From positions 1 through 48,451 of the forward strand of contig JAFSCX010000058.1 in the NCBI GenBank assembly GCA_017436525.1: a stretch of 48,451 bases of DNA. Reading direction: 5' to 3'. Below are positions 22,455-30,379 of this stretch, in pieces. The notes beneath the pieces are model-generated. The model was given only the letters and a program-made list of their open reading frames with translations. It had not been told where the DNA came from and ran no database searches. The stretch's first letter is position 1; every line of letters starts with the position of its first letter. The position numbers and the translations under genes were made by a program. Origin of the DNA: Clostridia bacterium (lineage in GTDB: Bacteria > Bacillota > Clostridia > Oscillospirales > QAKW01).

Positions 22455-23360
22455 TCAATTCTCCTTGACAAAGAGGAAATCGGTCTCTCCGATCACCTCA
22501 TAAGCGCCCATATCATCGGGCAGATAGCAGCAATCTCCTGCTTTTACGGGGATCCGCTCTCCATTAAAGAGAATCTCGCCGCTTCCTGCAATAAAGAGCA
22601 GGATCTCATATTCCTTGGTTTCGCCCTTGAAGGGGGCGGCCTTTTTATCGGTGAAGAAATAGGGGCAGTTTGCAAGACCTTGCTCTCCTTTTGCAAAGCG
22701 GACTGCATCCACATCCTCTTTGGTAAAGGGGCGGGTAACGTCCATCGCTTTTTCTACGTGCAGCTCTCTTAAGTTGCCTGCAGCATCTCTGCGATCGTAA
22801 TCATAGACCCGATAGGTCAAATCGCTGCTCTGCTGAATCTCGGCTACCAAGATTCCTTTGCCGATGCCGTGGACCATGCCGGCAGGGATGAAATAGGTTT
22901 CTCCTGCGGCTACGGGCTGATGATTCAATACCTCTTCGATCTTGCCTGCCTTTACTGCTGCTTTGAAATCCTCGGCAGTGGCGCCTTCTTTCAGGCCATA
23001 GATGAGATTGGCGCCTTCTTCTGCTTCCAGAATATACCACATCTCTGTCTTGCCCAGATCATTATCCAATGCGGCATAGGCATCATCGGGATGAACCTGC
23101 ACCGAAAGCTTATCATTGGCATCGATAAATTTAATGAGGAGGGGGAAGGGCTTATGGGCATCTCCTAAATAAGCGCCGAGGGTCATGCCTTCATATTCGC
23201 CGTTGCGGATGAGGCAATCGTCCTGCTCCCGTACAGAAAGTTCCCAGGTCTCGCTGATTTTTTCAAAGGGGGCTACCTTTTGATAGCGGGCATGAAGCTT
23301 TGTGCCGCCCCAAAGAGCGGTTTTAGGGATGTATTGGATCAATAAAGGATATTTTTTCAT
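22455..23360 (-). CDS. manA: Mannose-6-phosphate isomerase, class I
   Basis: The product has 301 residues, the short form found in Bacillota. Zinc-site residues are visible: LSVQVHPDDAYA (Gln and His), LGKTEMWYIL (Glu) and YFIPAGMVHGIG (His). It interconverts mannose 6-phosphate and fructose 6-phosphate in the cytoplasm, and would feed mannose released by enzymes like the GH92 protein into glycolysis. It follows the cohesin-like gene by 3 bp and precedes the isomerase gene by 3 bp. Confidence 0.94.
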   Translation of the reverse strand: MKKYPLLIQYIPKTALWGGTKLHARYQKVAPFEKISETWELSVREQDDCLIRNGEYEGMTLGAYLGDAHKPFPLLIKFIDANDKLSVQVHPDDAYAALDNDLGKTEMWYILEAEEGANLIYGLKEGATAEDFKAAVKAGKIEEVLNHQPVAAGETYFIPAGMVHGIGKGILVAEIQQSSDLTYRVYDYDRRDAAGNLRELHVEKAMDVTRPFTKEDVDAVRFAKGEQGLANCPYFFTDKKAAPFKGETKEYEILLFIAGSGEILFNGERIPVKAGDCCYLPDDMGAYEVIGETDFLFVKEN

Positions 23361-23363
23361 GGC

Positions 23364-24326
23364 TTATTCCTCTTCTTTTTTATGCTTTTTCACAATGATC
23401 AGAATGATAACAACGCCGCCGATCAAAAGAATTGCGGCTGCAGGCAGGATCCAAGCCCAGGGAATGATTGCGATTTCTTCTCCGCCATCATCGATGGGGC
23501 GCTCAGTCTCCTCCTTATTTTCAATCAGCTCCTGCTCTTCCACTTTGATGGAGCCATCTTCTTTTTCGGTAACAGTGAGGCTGCCGGCAGGCTTGCCGTC
23601 TTTATCGGTCAGCTCGATTTTGGTGGGCTTATCATCTTTATCATAGCTGATCTCGCCCTTGTATTCCTCTTTGGTACCGTCCTCTTTGGTATGGGTGATC
23701 TCGCCCTTTTCTTCATCGATTTCCCAATCGCCGGTGGGCTTTTTATCTTCGGCGGGTTTTTCCTCGGTATCGGGAGTATCGGTATCGGGAGTATCGGTAT
23801 CGGGGGTATCGTTTACTGCAGGGGTATCGGTTTCGGGAGTGGTTTCCGCATTTTTTGCGGGCACCTTGATGGAGCAGCTCTCAATATCGGGGGTGAGGGC
23901 CTTGAGATCGTAATCATAAAATTCGGTATAGGCCACAGTGATGGGAGAGCCGCTTGCATCGGCAGGCTCTTTAAGAAGCTCAAAGGTAACGGTGAAGAGT
24001 TTGCAATCCCCTTCAAAGGCCTTGGCAGCATCTACCGAAAGCGCATTTACGGCCGGTTTTCCCTCATGGGTTGCCTTAATATTATCCATAAAGATGCCGG
24101 AGGAATCTGCATTTTTAACCTTTTGGGGTTTCAGCACCGTATCATCGTAGGTCAAAACCACCTTATAAGAGCAGGTTACGGGCGCGCCTTTTGCTTCTAC
24201 CGTAACGGTTGCGGTTTCTCCTACGTTGGCTTCGGTGGCGGTAAGGATCAGCTTCAGATCTCCCGCAGCATAGGTGGCGGGGCAAAGAAGCAGCAGGGCG
24301 AGAATCAGGCAGATCATACGTTTCAT
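23364..24326 (-). CDS. Cohesin-like domain surface protein with C-terminal membrane anchor
   Basis: The product has 320 residues. It has a signal peptide (1-20), then a cohesin-type beta-sandwich (about 25-150: NVGETATVTVEAKG, SYKVVLTYDDTVLKPQKV, LFTVTFELLKEP), a T/P/D-rich linker with three TPDTD-type repeats (about 160-185), a charged region with DGK and TKEDGT repeats, and a membrane segment near 287-311 with a KKHKKEEE tail. Cohesins bind dockerins in cellulosomes. No dockerin was recognised in the window. Its place between an AraC regulator and sugar isomerases suggests a surface scaffold or binding protein for glycans. Confidence 0.8.
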   Translation of the reverse strand: MKRMICLILALLLLCPATYAAGDLKLILTATEANVGETATVTVEAKGAPVTCSYKVVLTYDDTVLKPQKVKNADSSGIFMDNIKATHEGKPAVNALSVDAAKAFEGDCKLFTVTFELLKEPADASGSPITVAYTEFYDYDLKALTPDIESCSIKVPAKNAETTPETDTPAVNDTPDTDTPDTDTPDTEEKPAEDKKPTGDWEIDEEKGEITHTKEDGTKEEYKGEISYDKDDKPTKIELTDKDGKPAGSLTVTEKEDGSIKVEEQELIENKEETERPIDDGGEEIAIIPWAWILPAAAILLIGGVVIILIIVKKHKKEEE

Positions 24327-25210
24327 AATGAGGTTCCTTTCTTATTGCAAAGTTTTTTGAAGTCTCTTGGGGTCATCCCCATATGAGCTTTGAATACTGT
24401 ATTGAAGAATTTGGGATCGGAATAGCCGACCAGCTCCCCGATTTCGGTGATTTTTTTGGAGGTATTGGCAAGAAGGCGGCAGCTTTCCTGCACCCGCACC
24501 GATTGGAGATAGTGCTGGAAAGTCATTCCCCGCTCCTCCTTAAAGCGTTTGCTCACATACGCTAAGCTATAGCAGCATTTATCGGCAAGCTCCTTCAAAG
24601 AGAGCTTCTCCATAAAATTACGCTCCACTTGATTGGTGATGTATTGGATCAGATCGCTCTCTTGGGGCTCTAAGGGGAGCAGCAGCACTCGCATGGTATC
24701 AATCAAAATTTGAATCAGTTGGCAGCGCATCATCTCCTGATGGCCGGGGCGCTTTTCATTATATTCCTTGGAGAGGGCGGTGAAAAGGCGGCCGATATGG
24801 CCGTCGTGGTCGTGGTAGACCAATCGGGTGGGCTGATCGCTCAAATTGCGATAGCTGAATTTGATGAGATAATTGGCGGCAAGCTCTTGAAAGCTGCGGC
24901 AACGGTCCAGCGTTTCATCAATTAAGCGGGGGAGAAAGAGACAATTGATGACGACAAACGGCGTCTGACCGATCTGCTTATATTTATGGCGCACGCCATA
25001 ATCCACAATAAAATAATCTCCCTGCCCGATAATCGAGGTCTCCTCCCCGAATACATGGGTCGCTTTTCCTTGCAGGACATATGTAAGCTCTAAAAAATCA
25101 TGATCATGAAAATCTACATCCGGATCGGAGCAGGTGGTCATCAGGATTTTTTCGTCCTGTAGCTTGGAAAAGTGCTTGGTTACCTTTGGGGAAGGGTTTA
25201 AGGGCTCCAC
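24323..25210 (-). CDS. AraC family transcriptional regulator
   Basis: The product has 295 residues. The N-terminal cupin sensor (HDHDFLELTYVLQGKATHVFGEE, GDYFIVDYGVRHKYK) and the C-terminal pair of HTH motifs (LSLKELADKCCYSLAYVSKRFKEERGMTFQHYLQSVRVQES and ITEIGELVGYSDPKFFNTVFKAHMGMTPRDFK) are complete. It probably senses a sugar. It overlaps the cohesin-like gene by 4 bp as first gene of the leftward operon, and shares a 106-bp promoter region with the rightward inositol monophosphatase/rhamnosidase pair, so it may control both. Confidence 0.93.
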   Translation of the reverse strand: MEPLNPSPKVTKHFSKLQDEKILMTTCSDPDVDFHDHDFLELTYVLQGKATHVFGEETSIIGQGDYFIVDYGVRHKYKQIGQTPFVVINCLFLPRLIDETLDRCRSFQELAANYLIKFSYRNLSDQPTRLVYHDHDGHIGRLFTALSKEYNEKRPGHQEMMRCQLIQILIDTMRVLLLPLEPQESDLIQYITNQVERNFMEKLSLKELADKCCYSLAYVSKRFKEERGMTFQHYLQSVRVQESCRLLANTSKKITEIGELVGYSDPKFFNTVFKAHMGMTPRDFKKLCNKKGTSL

Positions 25211-25245
25211 AACAAATTCACCCCCCTTTTTATCAATCTTAGCGG

Positions 25246-25283
25246 TTGAATTTATTATATCATTTCTTATATAATGATGTCAA
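25246..25283. promoter_or_regulatory. Overlapping face-to-face divergent promoters
   Basis: Rightward: TTGAAT (25246-25251), an 18-base spacer, TATAAT (25270-25275). Leftward: TTGACA (25278-25283), an 18-base spacer, TATAAT (25254-25259). The two occupy the same 38 bp, so polymerase at one excludes polymerase at the other. Confidence 0.7.
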
Positions 25284-25316
25284 TAGAAGGTTTATTCTAA
25301 AATATGGGAGGGTTTT

Positions 25317-26090
25317 ATGCAAAATGTGATCGATTTAATGCGCGCCGCTTCCCGATTGATGAAAGAATGTAATCGGGCGGAGGTCTCGGTCAAGGGGCGG
25401 AGCAATTTTGTAACCGAGACGGACGTAGCGGTGCAGGAATCTATTAAAAAAGGGCTTACCGCCCTCTATCCGGACTATGGGTTTATGAGCGAGGAGCAGG
25501 AAAATGCACCTGATTATCAAAAGCCATTGTGGATCCTTGATCCCATCGACGGTACGGCAAATTTCATTACCCATTACCATCAAAGCGCCATCTCCCTTGC
25601 TCTTTTTTCAAAGGGTGAGGTCGTCTTCGGCGCGGTCTATAATCCCTTCACCGAGGAATTTTTCTCGGCCGAGAAGGGGAAGGGTGCTTTTTGCAACGGA
25701 GTGCCTATCCGTTCTGATAATGAAGTGGAATTCCAAAATGCCATTATTGATCTTGGCACGATGCCTTATTATAAAGATCGGGCAAAGGAAGTGGGCAGAA
25801 TGACCGAGGAGTTGATCCTGCGGGCAGGAGATATGCGCCGCATCGGAAGTGCTGCTCTTGCCATGGTCTATGCCGCCGCAGGGCGCACCGCCGCCATGCT
25901 GGAGGGAATCCTGCAGCCTTGGGATTTTGCGGCAGGGATGCTGATCGCAAAGGAAGCAGGCGCGTGTGTCTCCGATTGGGAGGGCGCACCCCTCGATCCA
26001 CGCAAGCCAAGCTCGGTATTGGTTGCAGGGAAAAAAGTGAAGGATGAATTATTGAAATTGATTAGGGAGGTTCAAAATGAATTGGATTAA
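25317..26090 (+). CDS. Inositol monophosphatase family protein
   Basis: The product has 257 residues. Family motifs are clear: VTETDVAVQESIKKGL, SEEQE, WILDPIDGTANFITHYHQSAISLAL (metal-binding DPIDGT) and LQPWDFAAGMLIAKEAGACV. It removes phosphate from inositol phosphate or a related sugar phosphate, using magnesium. The ATG follows GGGAGG. Its end overlaps the rhamnosidase start by 14 bp, so the two are coupled. The link to a rhamnosidase suggests a sugar-phosphate substrate, which is unproven. Confidence 0.92.
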   Translation: MQNVIDLMRAASRLMKECNRAEVSVKGRSNFVTETDVAVQESIKKGLTALYPDYGFMSEEQENAPDYQKPLWILDPIDGTANFITHYHQSAISLALFSKGEVVFGAVYNPFTEEFFSAEKGKGAFCNGVPIRSDNEVEFQNAIIDLGTMPYYKDRAKEVGRMTEELILRAGDMRRIGSAALAMVYAAAGRTAAMLEGILQPWDFAAGMLIAKEAGACVSDWEGAPLDPRKPSSVLVAGKKVKDELLKLIREVQNELD

Positions 26091-28293
26091 AGCATGCAAG
26101 GATATGGGAGACGCAGCAGTCTGTTTTCAAAAAGAGCTCTGCTTTTCAAAAGAGCCCCAAAGGGTGGAGGCTACCGTTACCGCCATGGGCGTTTATAATC
26201 TGCTGGTAGGCGGTAAAAAGATGGGAGATCAGGTGCTGACCCCCGGTTGGACCTCTTACCATGAAAGAATCCAAAGCAAGACCTATGATATTACCGAGGC
26301 GTTGAAGGAGAGCAAAACCGTTGCCATCGAGGTAGGCCGCGGTTGGGGGGTCGGGACGATCGGCTTTACCCATAATGAGCATTTTTATGATGATACCCTT
26401 CGGGCTACCGCTAAAATTACCGCCTATTTTGAAGATGGCTCTTTTGAGATGATCGAAACCGATGAGAGCTGGGATTGCTATACCCATCCGGTAACTTATA
26501 CCGATATTTATAACGGGGAGATTTGGGACGGCACCTTGATCCCTCAGTGCATCGGCAAGGCGGTCCATTCCGAAAAAAGCTATCCGGTTGTGGATCAGAT
26601 CGGCGAGGATATCAAGCCGCAGGAACGCTTAAAACCCATCGAAGTGATCACCACCCCCAAGGGGGAGAAGGTTTTGGATTTCGGCCAGAATATGACCGGC
26701 TGGATTGAGCTTGCGGTAAAAGGTGAAAAAGGCGCGGTCATCGCTTTTGACCATGGCGAGGTATTAGATAAAGAGGGAAATTTCTATAATGATAATTACC
26801 GCTCTGCCAAGACCTATGCCAAATTTATTCTGAGCGGAGAGCAGGAGACCCTTGCCCCGCATTTCACCTTCTATGGTTTCCGCTATATCCGTCTTTCGGA
26901 GTATCCTTTTGAGGAGGTGGATCCGAAGCAATTTACCGCAGTGGCGGTCCATTCCGATATGAAGCGCACCGGTGATTTCCATTGCGGCAATGCTCTCATT
27001 AATCAACTTTACCATAATGTCATCTGGGGGCAGAAGAGCAACTATCTGGATGTGCCCACCGATTGCCCTCAAAGAGACGAGCGCTTGGGCTGGACAGGGG
27101 ATGCGCAGGTATTCTGCCGCACCGCCGCCATCAACTATCATGTTGAAAAATTCTTCAAAAAATGGTTGGGTGATATGGCCATCGAGCAATGGGAGGAAGG
27201 GCAAGTCGAGGGGATTGTGCCGCGTGCCATGTATAAAGGGCGCACCCGCGTTTCTGCTGCTTGGGGCGATGCGGCTTGTATCTGCCCCTGGGAGATCTAT
27301 CTGGCCTATGGCAACAAAGAAATGCTGCAAGAGCATTTCCCCATGATGAAAAAATGGGTTGACTATATGCATGGGGCAGGATCGGAGGAATTCCTCTGGC
27401 TGGATGGCCGGCATTACGGCGATTGGCTGGCGATGGATGCAGGGGATGGGATCTATATGGGCGCTACCCCTACCCATATGATCGGCACTGCCTTTTTCGC
27501 CTATTCCTGCTCTCTGGTGGTAAAGGCCGGCAAGGAGTTGGGCGAGGATGTGAGCGATTATGAGGCGCTCTATAAAAATGTTGTGGCCAAATTCCGCGAG
27601 TGCTATATCGAGGATGGCAAGCCCTGTGAGCGGGGTGCCGCTTTGAAGAATGTTTACCCCGCAGATAGAAAGCCTCCCGTAATCAATCCCGATACCCAGA
27701 CTGCAAGAGTTTTGATGCTCCATTTCAATCTTTGCGAGGAAAAGGATCGGGCGGGCCTTGCCAAGCAGCTTGCGGATATGGTGGTTGCAAACGGCACTCA
27801 TCTGACCACCGGCTTTGTGGGCACCCCTTATCTTCTTCACGCCCTTTCCGACAACGGTTATGGAAAACTGGCTTATGATCTGCTTTTGCAGGAGAGCTTT
27901 CCCTCTTGGCTCTTCTCGGTGAAGCAGGGCGCTACGACGATGTGGGAGCATTGGGACGGCATTAAAGAAGATGGCTCTTTCTGGAGCACCGATATGAATT
28001 CTTATAACCATTACGCCTATGGCTCGGTATTCGATTGGATCTTCGGCAAGGCCGCAGGGATTCAGATTGAAAAGCCTGCCTATGAGGAAGTAAAGATCGC
28101 GCCTATTCCCGATGCGCGTATGGGACATATGACAGCTTCTATTGAGACCCGCTTTGGCAAGCTCCTATCCCATTGGGAATATCGAGGCGAGAAGGTTCTT
28201 TATCGCTTCGAGATCCCCGCAGGAATCACTGCAAAAATCGCTCTGCCCGACGGCAGAGAAGAGACGGTTGGGGAAGGAATCTATATGTATTAA
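26077..28293 (+). CDS. GH78 alpha-L-rhamnosidase
   Basis: The product has 738 residues and no signal peptide. Features of the family in order: an N-terminal beta domain with LLVGGKKMGDQVLTPGWTSYHERIQ, the carbohydrate module with VLDFGQNMTGWIEL, and the (alpha/alpha)6 domain with VPTDCPQRDERLGWTGDAQVF (catalytic acid in DERLGW) and GATTMWEHWDGI (catalytic base Glu). It would cleave terminal alpha-L-rhamnose from plant or microbial glycosides inside the cell. It is translated from within the end of the phosphatase gene. Confidence 0.94.
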   Translation: MNWIKACKDMGDAAVCFQKELCFSKEPQRVEATVTAMGVYNLLVGGKKMGDQVLTPGWTSYHERIQSKTYDITEALKESKTVAIEVGRGWGVGTIGFTHNEHFYDDTLRATAKITAYFEDGSFEMIETDESWDCYTHPVTYTDIYNGEIWDGTLIPQCIGKAVHSEKSYPVVDQIGEDIKPQERLKPIEVITTPKGEKVLDFGQNMTGWIELAVKGEKGAVIAFDHGEVLDKEGNFYNDNYRSAKTYAKFILSGEQETLAPHFTFYGFRYIRLSEYPFEEVDPKQFTAVAVHSDMKRTGDFHCGNALINQLYHNVIWGQKSNYLDVPTDCPQRDERLGWTGDAQVFCRTAAINYHVEKFFKKWLGDMAIEQWEEGQVEGIVPRAMYKGRTRVSAAWGDAACICPWEIYLAYGNKEMLQEHFPMMKKWVDYMHGAGSEEFLWLDGRHYGDWLAMDAGDGIYMGATPTHMIGTAFFAYSCSLVVKAGKELGEDVSDYEALYKNVVAKFRECYIEDGKPCERGAALKNVYPADRKPPVINPDTQTARVLMLHFNLCEEKDRAGLAKQLADMVVANGTHLTTGFVGTPYLLHALSDNGYGKLAYDLLLQESFPSWLFSVKQGATTMWEHWDGIKEDGSFWSTDMNSYNHYAYGSVFDWIFGKAAGIQIEKPAYEEVKIAPIPDARMGHMTASIETRFGKLLSHWEYRGEKVLYRFEIPAGITAKIALPDGREETVGEGIYMY

Positions 28294-28306
28294 AACTATA
28301 AAAGAA

Positions 28307-28345
28307 ATGCGCCGATTTTCCATAAAAAAGTCGGCGCATTTTTTG
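28307..28345 (+). terminator. Terminator after the rhamnosidase gene
   Basis: ATGCGCCGA (28307-28315) pairs with TCGGCGCAT (28331-28339), followed by a T-run. Confidence 0.85.
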
Positions 28346-28366
28346 CTGAAAAACCCCATTAAGGTG

Positions 28367-28395
28367 TTGACAAATTATGCGGTTTTTGATAACAT
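28367..28395 (+). promoter_or_regulatory. Promoter of xpt
   Basis: TTGACA (28367-28372), a 17-base spacer and TAACAT (28390-28395). The expected start of transcription is about 30 bases before the ATG, too close for a purine riboswitch. Confidence 0.65.
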
Positions 28396-28432
28396 AAACC
28401 TGTTGATAATAATAAGGAGTGCGCGTGAAAGT

Positions 28433-29005
28433 ATGAAAGCATTGGAAGAGAAAATCCTGAAAGAGGGAAAAGTTCTGCCCGGTCATGTACTGAAGGTGGG
28501 CTCCTTTTTGAATCATCAGATCGATACGCCCTTTATGATGGAGATGGGCCGCTATGCCGCCTCTCTTTTCGAGGGGGACAAGCCCAATAAAATCATGACC
28601 ATCGAGGCTTCCGGCATTGCCTTCGGCATGGCGGTGGCGGCGGCATTGAATCTGCCGTTGGTTTTTGCCAAAAAGAAAAAATCCATCAATGTGGAGGATG
28701 ATCTTTACAGCACCATTGTCCATTCCTATACCCATAATATGGATTATCGGGTGGTCGTCAGTAAGGAAATCCTCAATGAAGGGGATCGGATTCTGCTGGT
28801 GGATGATTTTCTGGCAAACGGCTGTGCCCTCAATGGCCTGATGGATCTTGTTGAGCAAGCGGGGGGGACCGTCGTGGGCTGCACCACTGCCATTGAGAAG
28901 GGATTCCAAGGGGGCGGCGATAAGCTGCGCGCCCAAGGCTTAAAGGTAGAATCTCTTGCCATCATTGAAAAGATGGACGACCGGAGCCTTGAATTTCGTA
29001 AATAA
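28433..29005 (+). CDS. xpt: Xanthine phosphoribosyltransferase
   Basis: The product has 190 residues. Xpt features: MKALEEKILKEGKVL, FLNHQIDTPFMMEMG, TIEASGIAFGMAVA, VFAKKKKS and the PRPP loop ILLVDDFLANGCALNGL. It salvages xanthine to XMP. The ATG at 28433 is 14 bases from AAGGAG, a long gap, but it is where homologues start. It stands 60 bp before the nucleoside-binding lipoprotein gene, which makes a purine uptake and salvage group. Confidence 0.93.
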   Translation: MKALEEKILKEGKVLPGHVLKVGSFLNHQIDTPFMMEMGRYAASLFEGDKPNKIMTIEASGIAFGMAVAAALNLPLVFAKKKKSINVEDDLYSTIVHSYTHNMDYRVVVSKEILNEGDRILLVDDFLANGCALNGLMDLVEQAGGTVVGCTTAIEKGFQGGGDKLRAQGLKVESLAIIEKMDDRSLEFRK

Positions 29006-29065
29006 CGGTAATTTCCGCCATTGAAGGCGGTGATTATATAAAATTTTTTATTGGAGGGAAAACCG

Positions 29066-30253
29066 ATGAAAAGACTGTTGGCCGCTCTGCTGGTAGTTAT
29101 GATGCTTTTTACCATGACCGCCTGCGGCGCAAAGAACAACGAAGATGAGTTGAAGGTAGGCTTCATCTTCCTGCACGACGAGCAATCTACCTACGATAAG
29201 AACTTTATTGACGCTGCCATCGCTGCTTGCGATAAGATGGGCGTTACTATGGTTCAGAAGACTCAGGTTCCCGAGAGCAACAAATGCTATGATGCTGCTG
29301 TTGAGCTGATCGAGACTGAGGGCTGCGATATTATCTTTGCTGATAGCTTTGGTCATGAGAGCTTCCTGATCGACGCTGCAAAGAAATATCCCGATGTGGA
29401 ATTCTGCCATGCTACCGGTACCCAGGCTCATACCGCCGGTCTGAAGAACTTCCATAATGCTTTTGCTCATATCTATCAGGGCCGTTTCATGGCAGGCGTT
29501 GTAGCCGGCATGAAGCTCAATGAGATGATTGAAGCAGAGAAGATCACTGCTGATAAGGCGAAGATGGGTTATGTCGGCGCATTTACCTTTGCTGAGGTTA
29601 TGTCCGGCTATACCTCCTTCTATCTTGGCGCGAAGTCTGTTTGCCCCAGCGTAACCATGGATGTTAAGTTCACCGGTTCCTGGTATGACGAGCAGAAGGA
29701 AAAAGAGGCTGCTCAGGCTCTGATCGCAGGTGGCTGTGTATTGATCAGCCAGCATGCGGACTCCATGGGCGCTCCCACCGCTTGCGAGACTGCCGGTGTT
29801 CCCAATGTATCCTACAATGGTTCCACCGCTGCCGCTTGCCCCGAGACCTTCCTGATCTCCTCCAGAATCAACTGGGTTCCCTATTTTGAGTATATGATCG
29901 GTCAGGTTCAGAAGGGTGAGGCTATCGATGCTGATTGGGCCGGCACTCTGGAGAACGGCGCAGTTGCTTTGACTGAGCTGGGCAAGAACGTTGCTGAAGG
30001 CACCGATAAGAAGCTGGAAGAGGTTGAGAAGGGCCTGAAAGACGGCACCATCAATGTCTTCGATACCGCAAACTTCACCGTTGGCGGCAAGAAGCTGGAT
30101 TCTTATAAGGCAGACGTTGATACCGATGCTGCATTCGAGAAGGATACCGAGGTTATCACCAATGGGATCTTCGAAGAGTCTAAGTATCGTTCTGCTCCTT
30201 ATTTCGATGCTGAGATCGATGGCATTACCTTGCTGGATCGTAACTACGGTTAA
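29066..30253 (+). CDS. BMP-family nucleoside-binding lipoprotein
   Basis: The product has 395 residues. A lipoprotein signal peptide ends MTAC-G (lipidated Cys near residue 20). The BMP/PnrA fold shows as LKVGFIFLHDEQSTYDKNF, DIIFADSFGHESFLIDAAKKYPDVEF, KMGYVGAFTFAEVMSGYTSF and GGCVLISQHADSMGAPTACE. It captures purine nucleosides outside the membrane and passes them to the ABC transporter encoded next. Codons are strongly biased, as in the GAPDH gene, so it is highly expressed. Ribosome site TTGGAGGG. Two hairpins follow, which probably raise its amount above that of the membrane parts. Confidence 0.93.
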   Translation: MKRLLAALLVVMMLFTMTACGAKNNEDELKVGFIFLHDEQSTYDKNFIDAAIAACDKMGVTMVQKTQVPESNKCYDAAVELIETEGCDIIFADSFGHESFLIDAAKKYPDVEFCHATGTQAHTAGLKNFHNAFAHIYQGRFMAGVVAGMKLNEMIEAEKITADKAKMGYVGAFTFAEVMSGYTSFYLGAKSVCPSVTMDVKFTGSWYDEQKEKEAAQALIAGGCVLISQHADSMGAPTACETAGVPNVSYNGSTAAACPETFLISSRINWVPYFEYMIGQVQKGEAIDADWAGTLENGAVALTELGKNVAEGTDKKLEEVEKGLKDGTINVFDTANFTVGGKKLDSYKADVDTDAAFEKDTEVITNGIFEESKYRSAPYFDAEIDGITLLDRNYG

Positions 30254-30262
30254 TTCAAAGCT

Positions 30263-30295
30263 AAGGCGGGGCGAATCGCCCCGCCTTTCTTTTTG
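30263..30295 (+). terminator. Partial terminator after the BMP gene
   Basis: A 12-bp GC-rich stem (30263-30274 with 30276-30287), then TTCTTTTT. It lies inside the transporter operon and so probably acts as an attenuator. Confidence 0.75.
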
Positions 30296-30302
30296 AGCGT
30301 TG

Positions 30303-30333
30303 AAACCTGTGCCGAAATTTTCGGCGCAGGTTT
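30303..30333 (+). promoter_or_regulatory. Second hairpin in the BMP/ATPase gap
   Basis: Arms 30303-30317 and 30319-30333 pair with one G-T wobble. No T-run follows. It may stabilise the mRNA end or modify read-through to the ATPase gene. Confidence 0.5.
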
Positions 30334-30379
30334 GAGCGATTTTATAAAGAAGCAATAAAAAAGAAAGAGAGGGCAGATC

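Noticed and set aside
28396..28432. Purine riboswitch before xpt
   Set aside because: The leader after the promoter is about 30 bases, too short, and no conserved purine-aptamer motifs are present.
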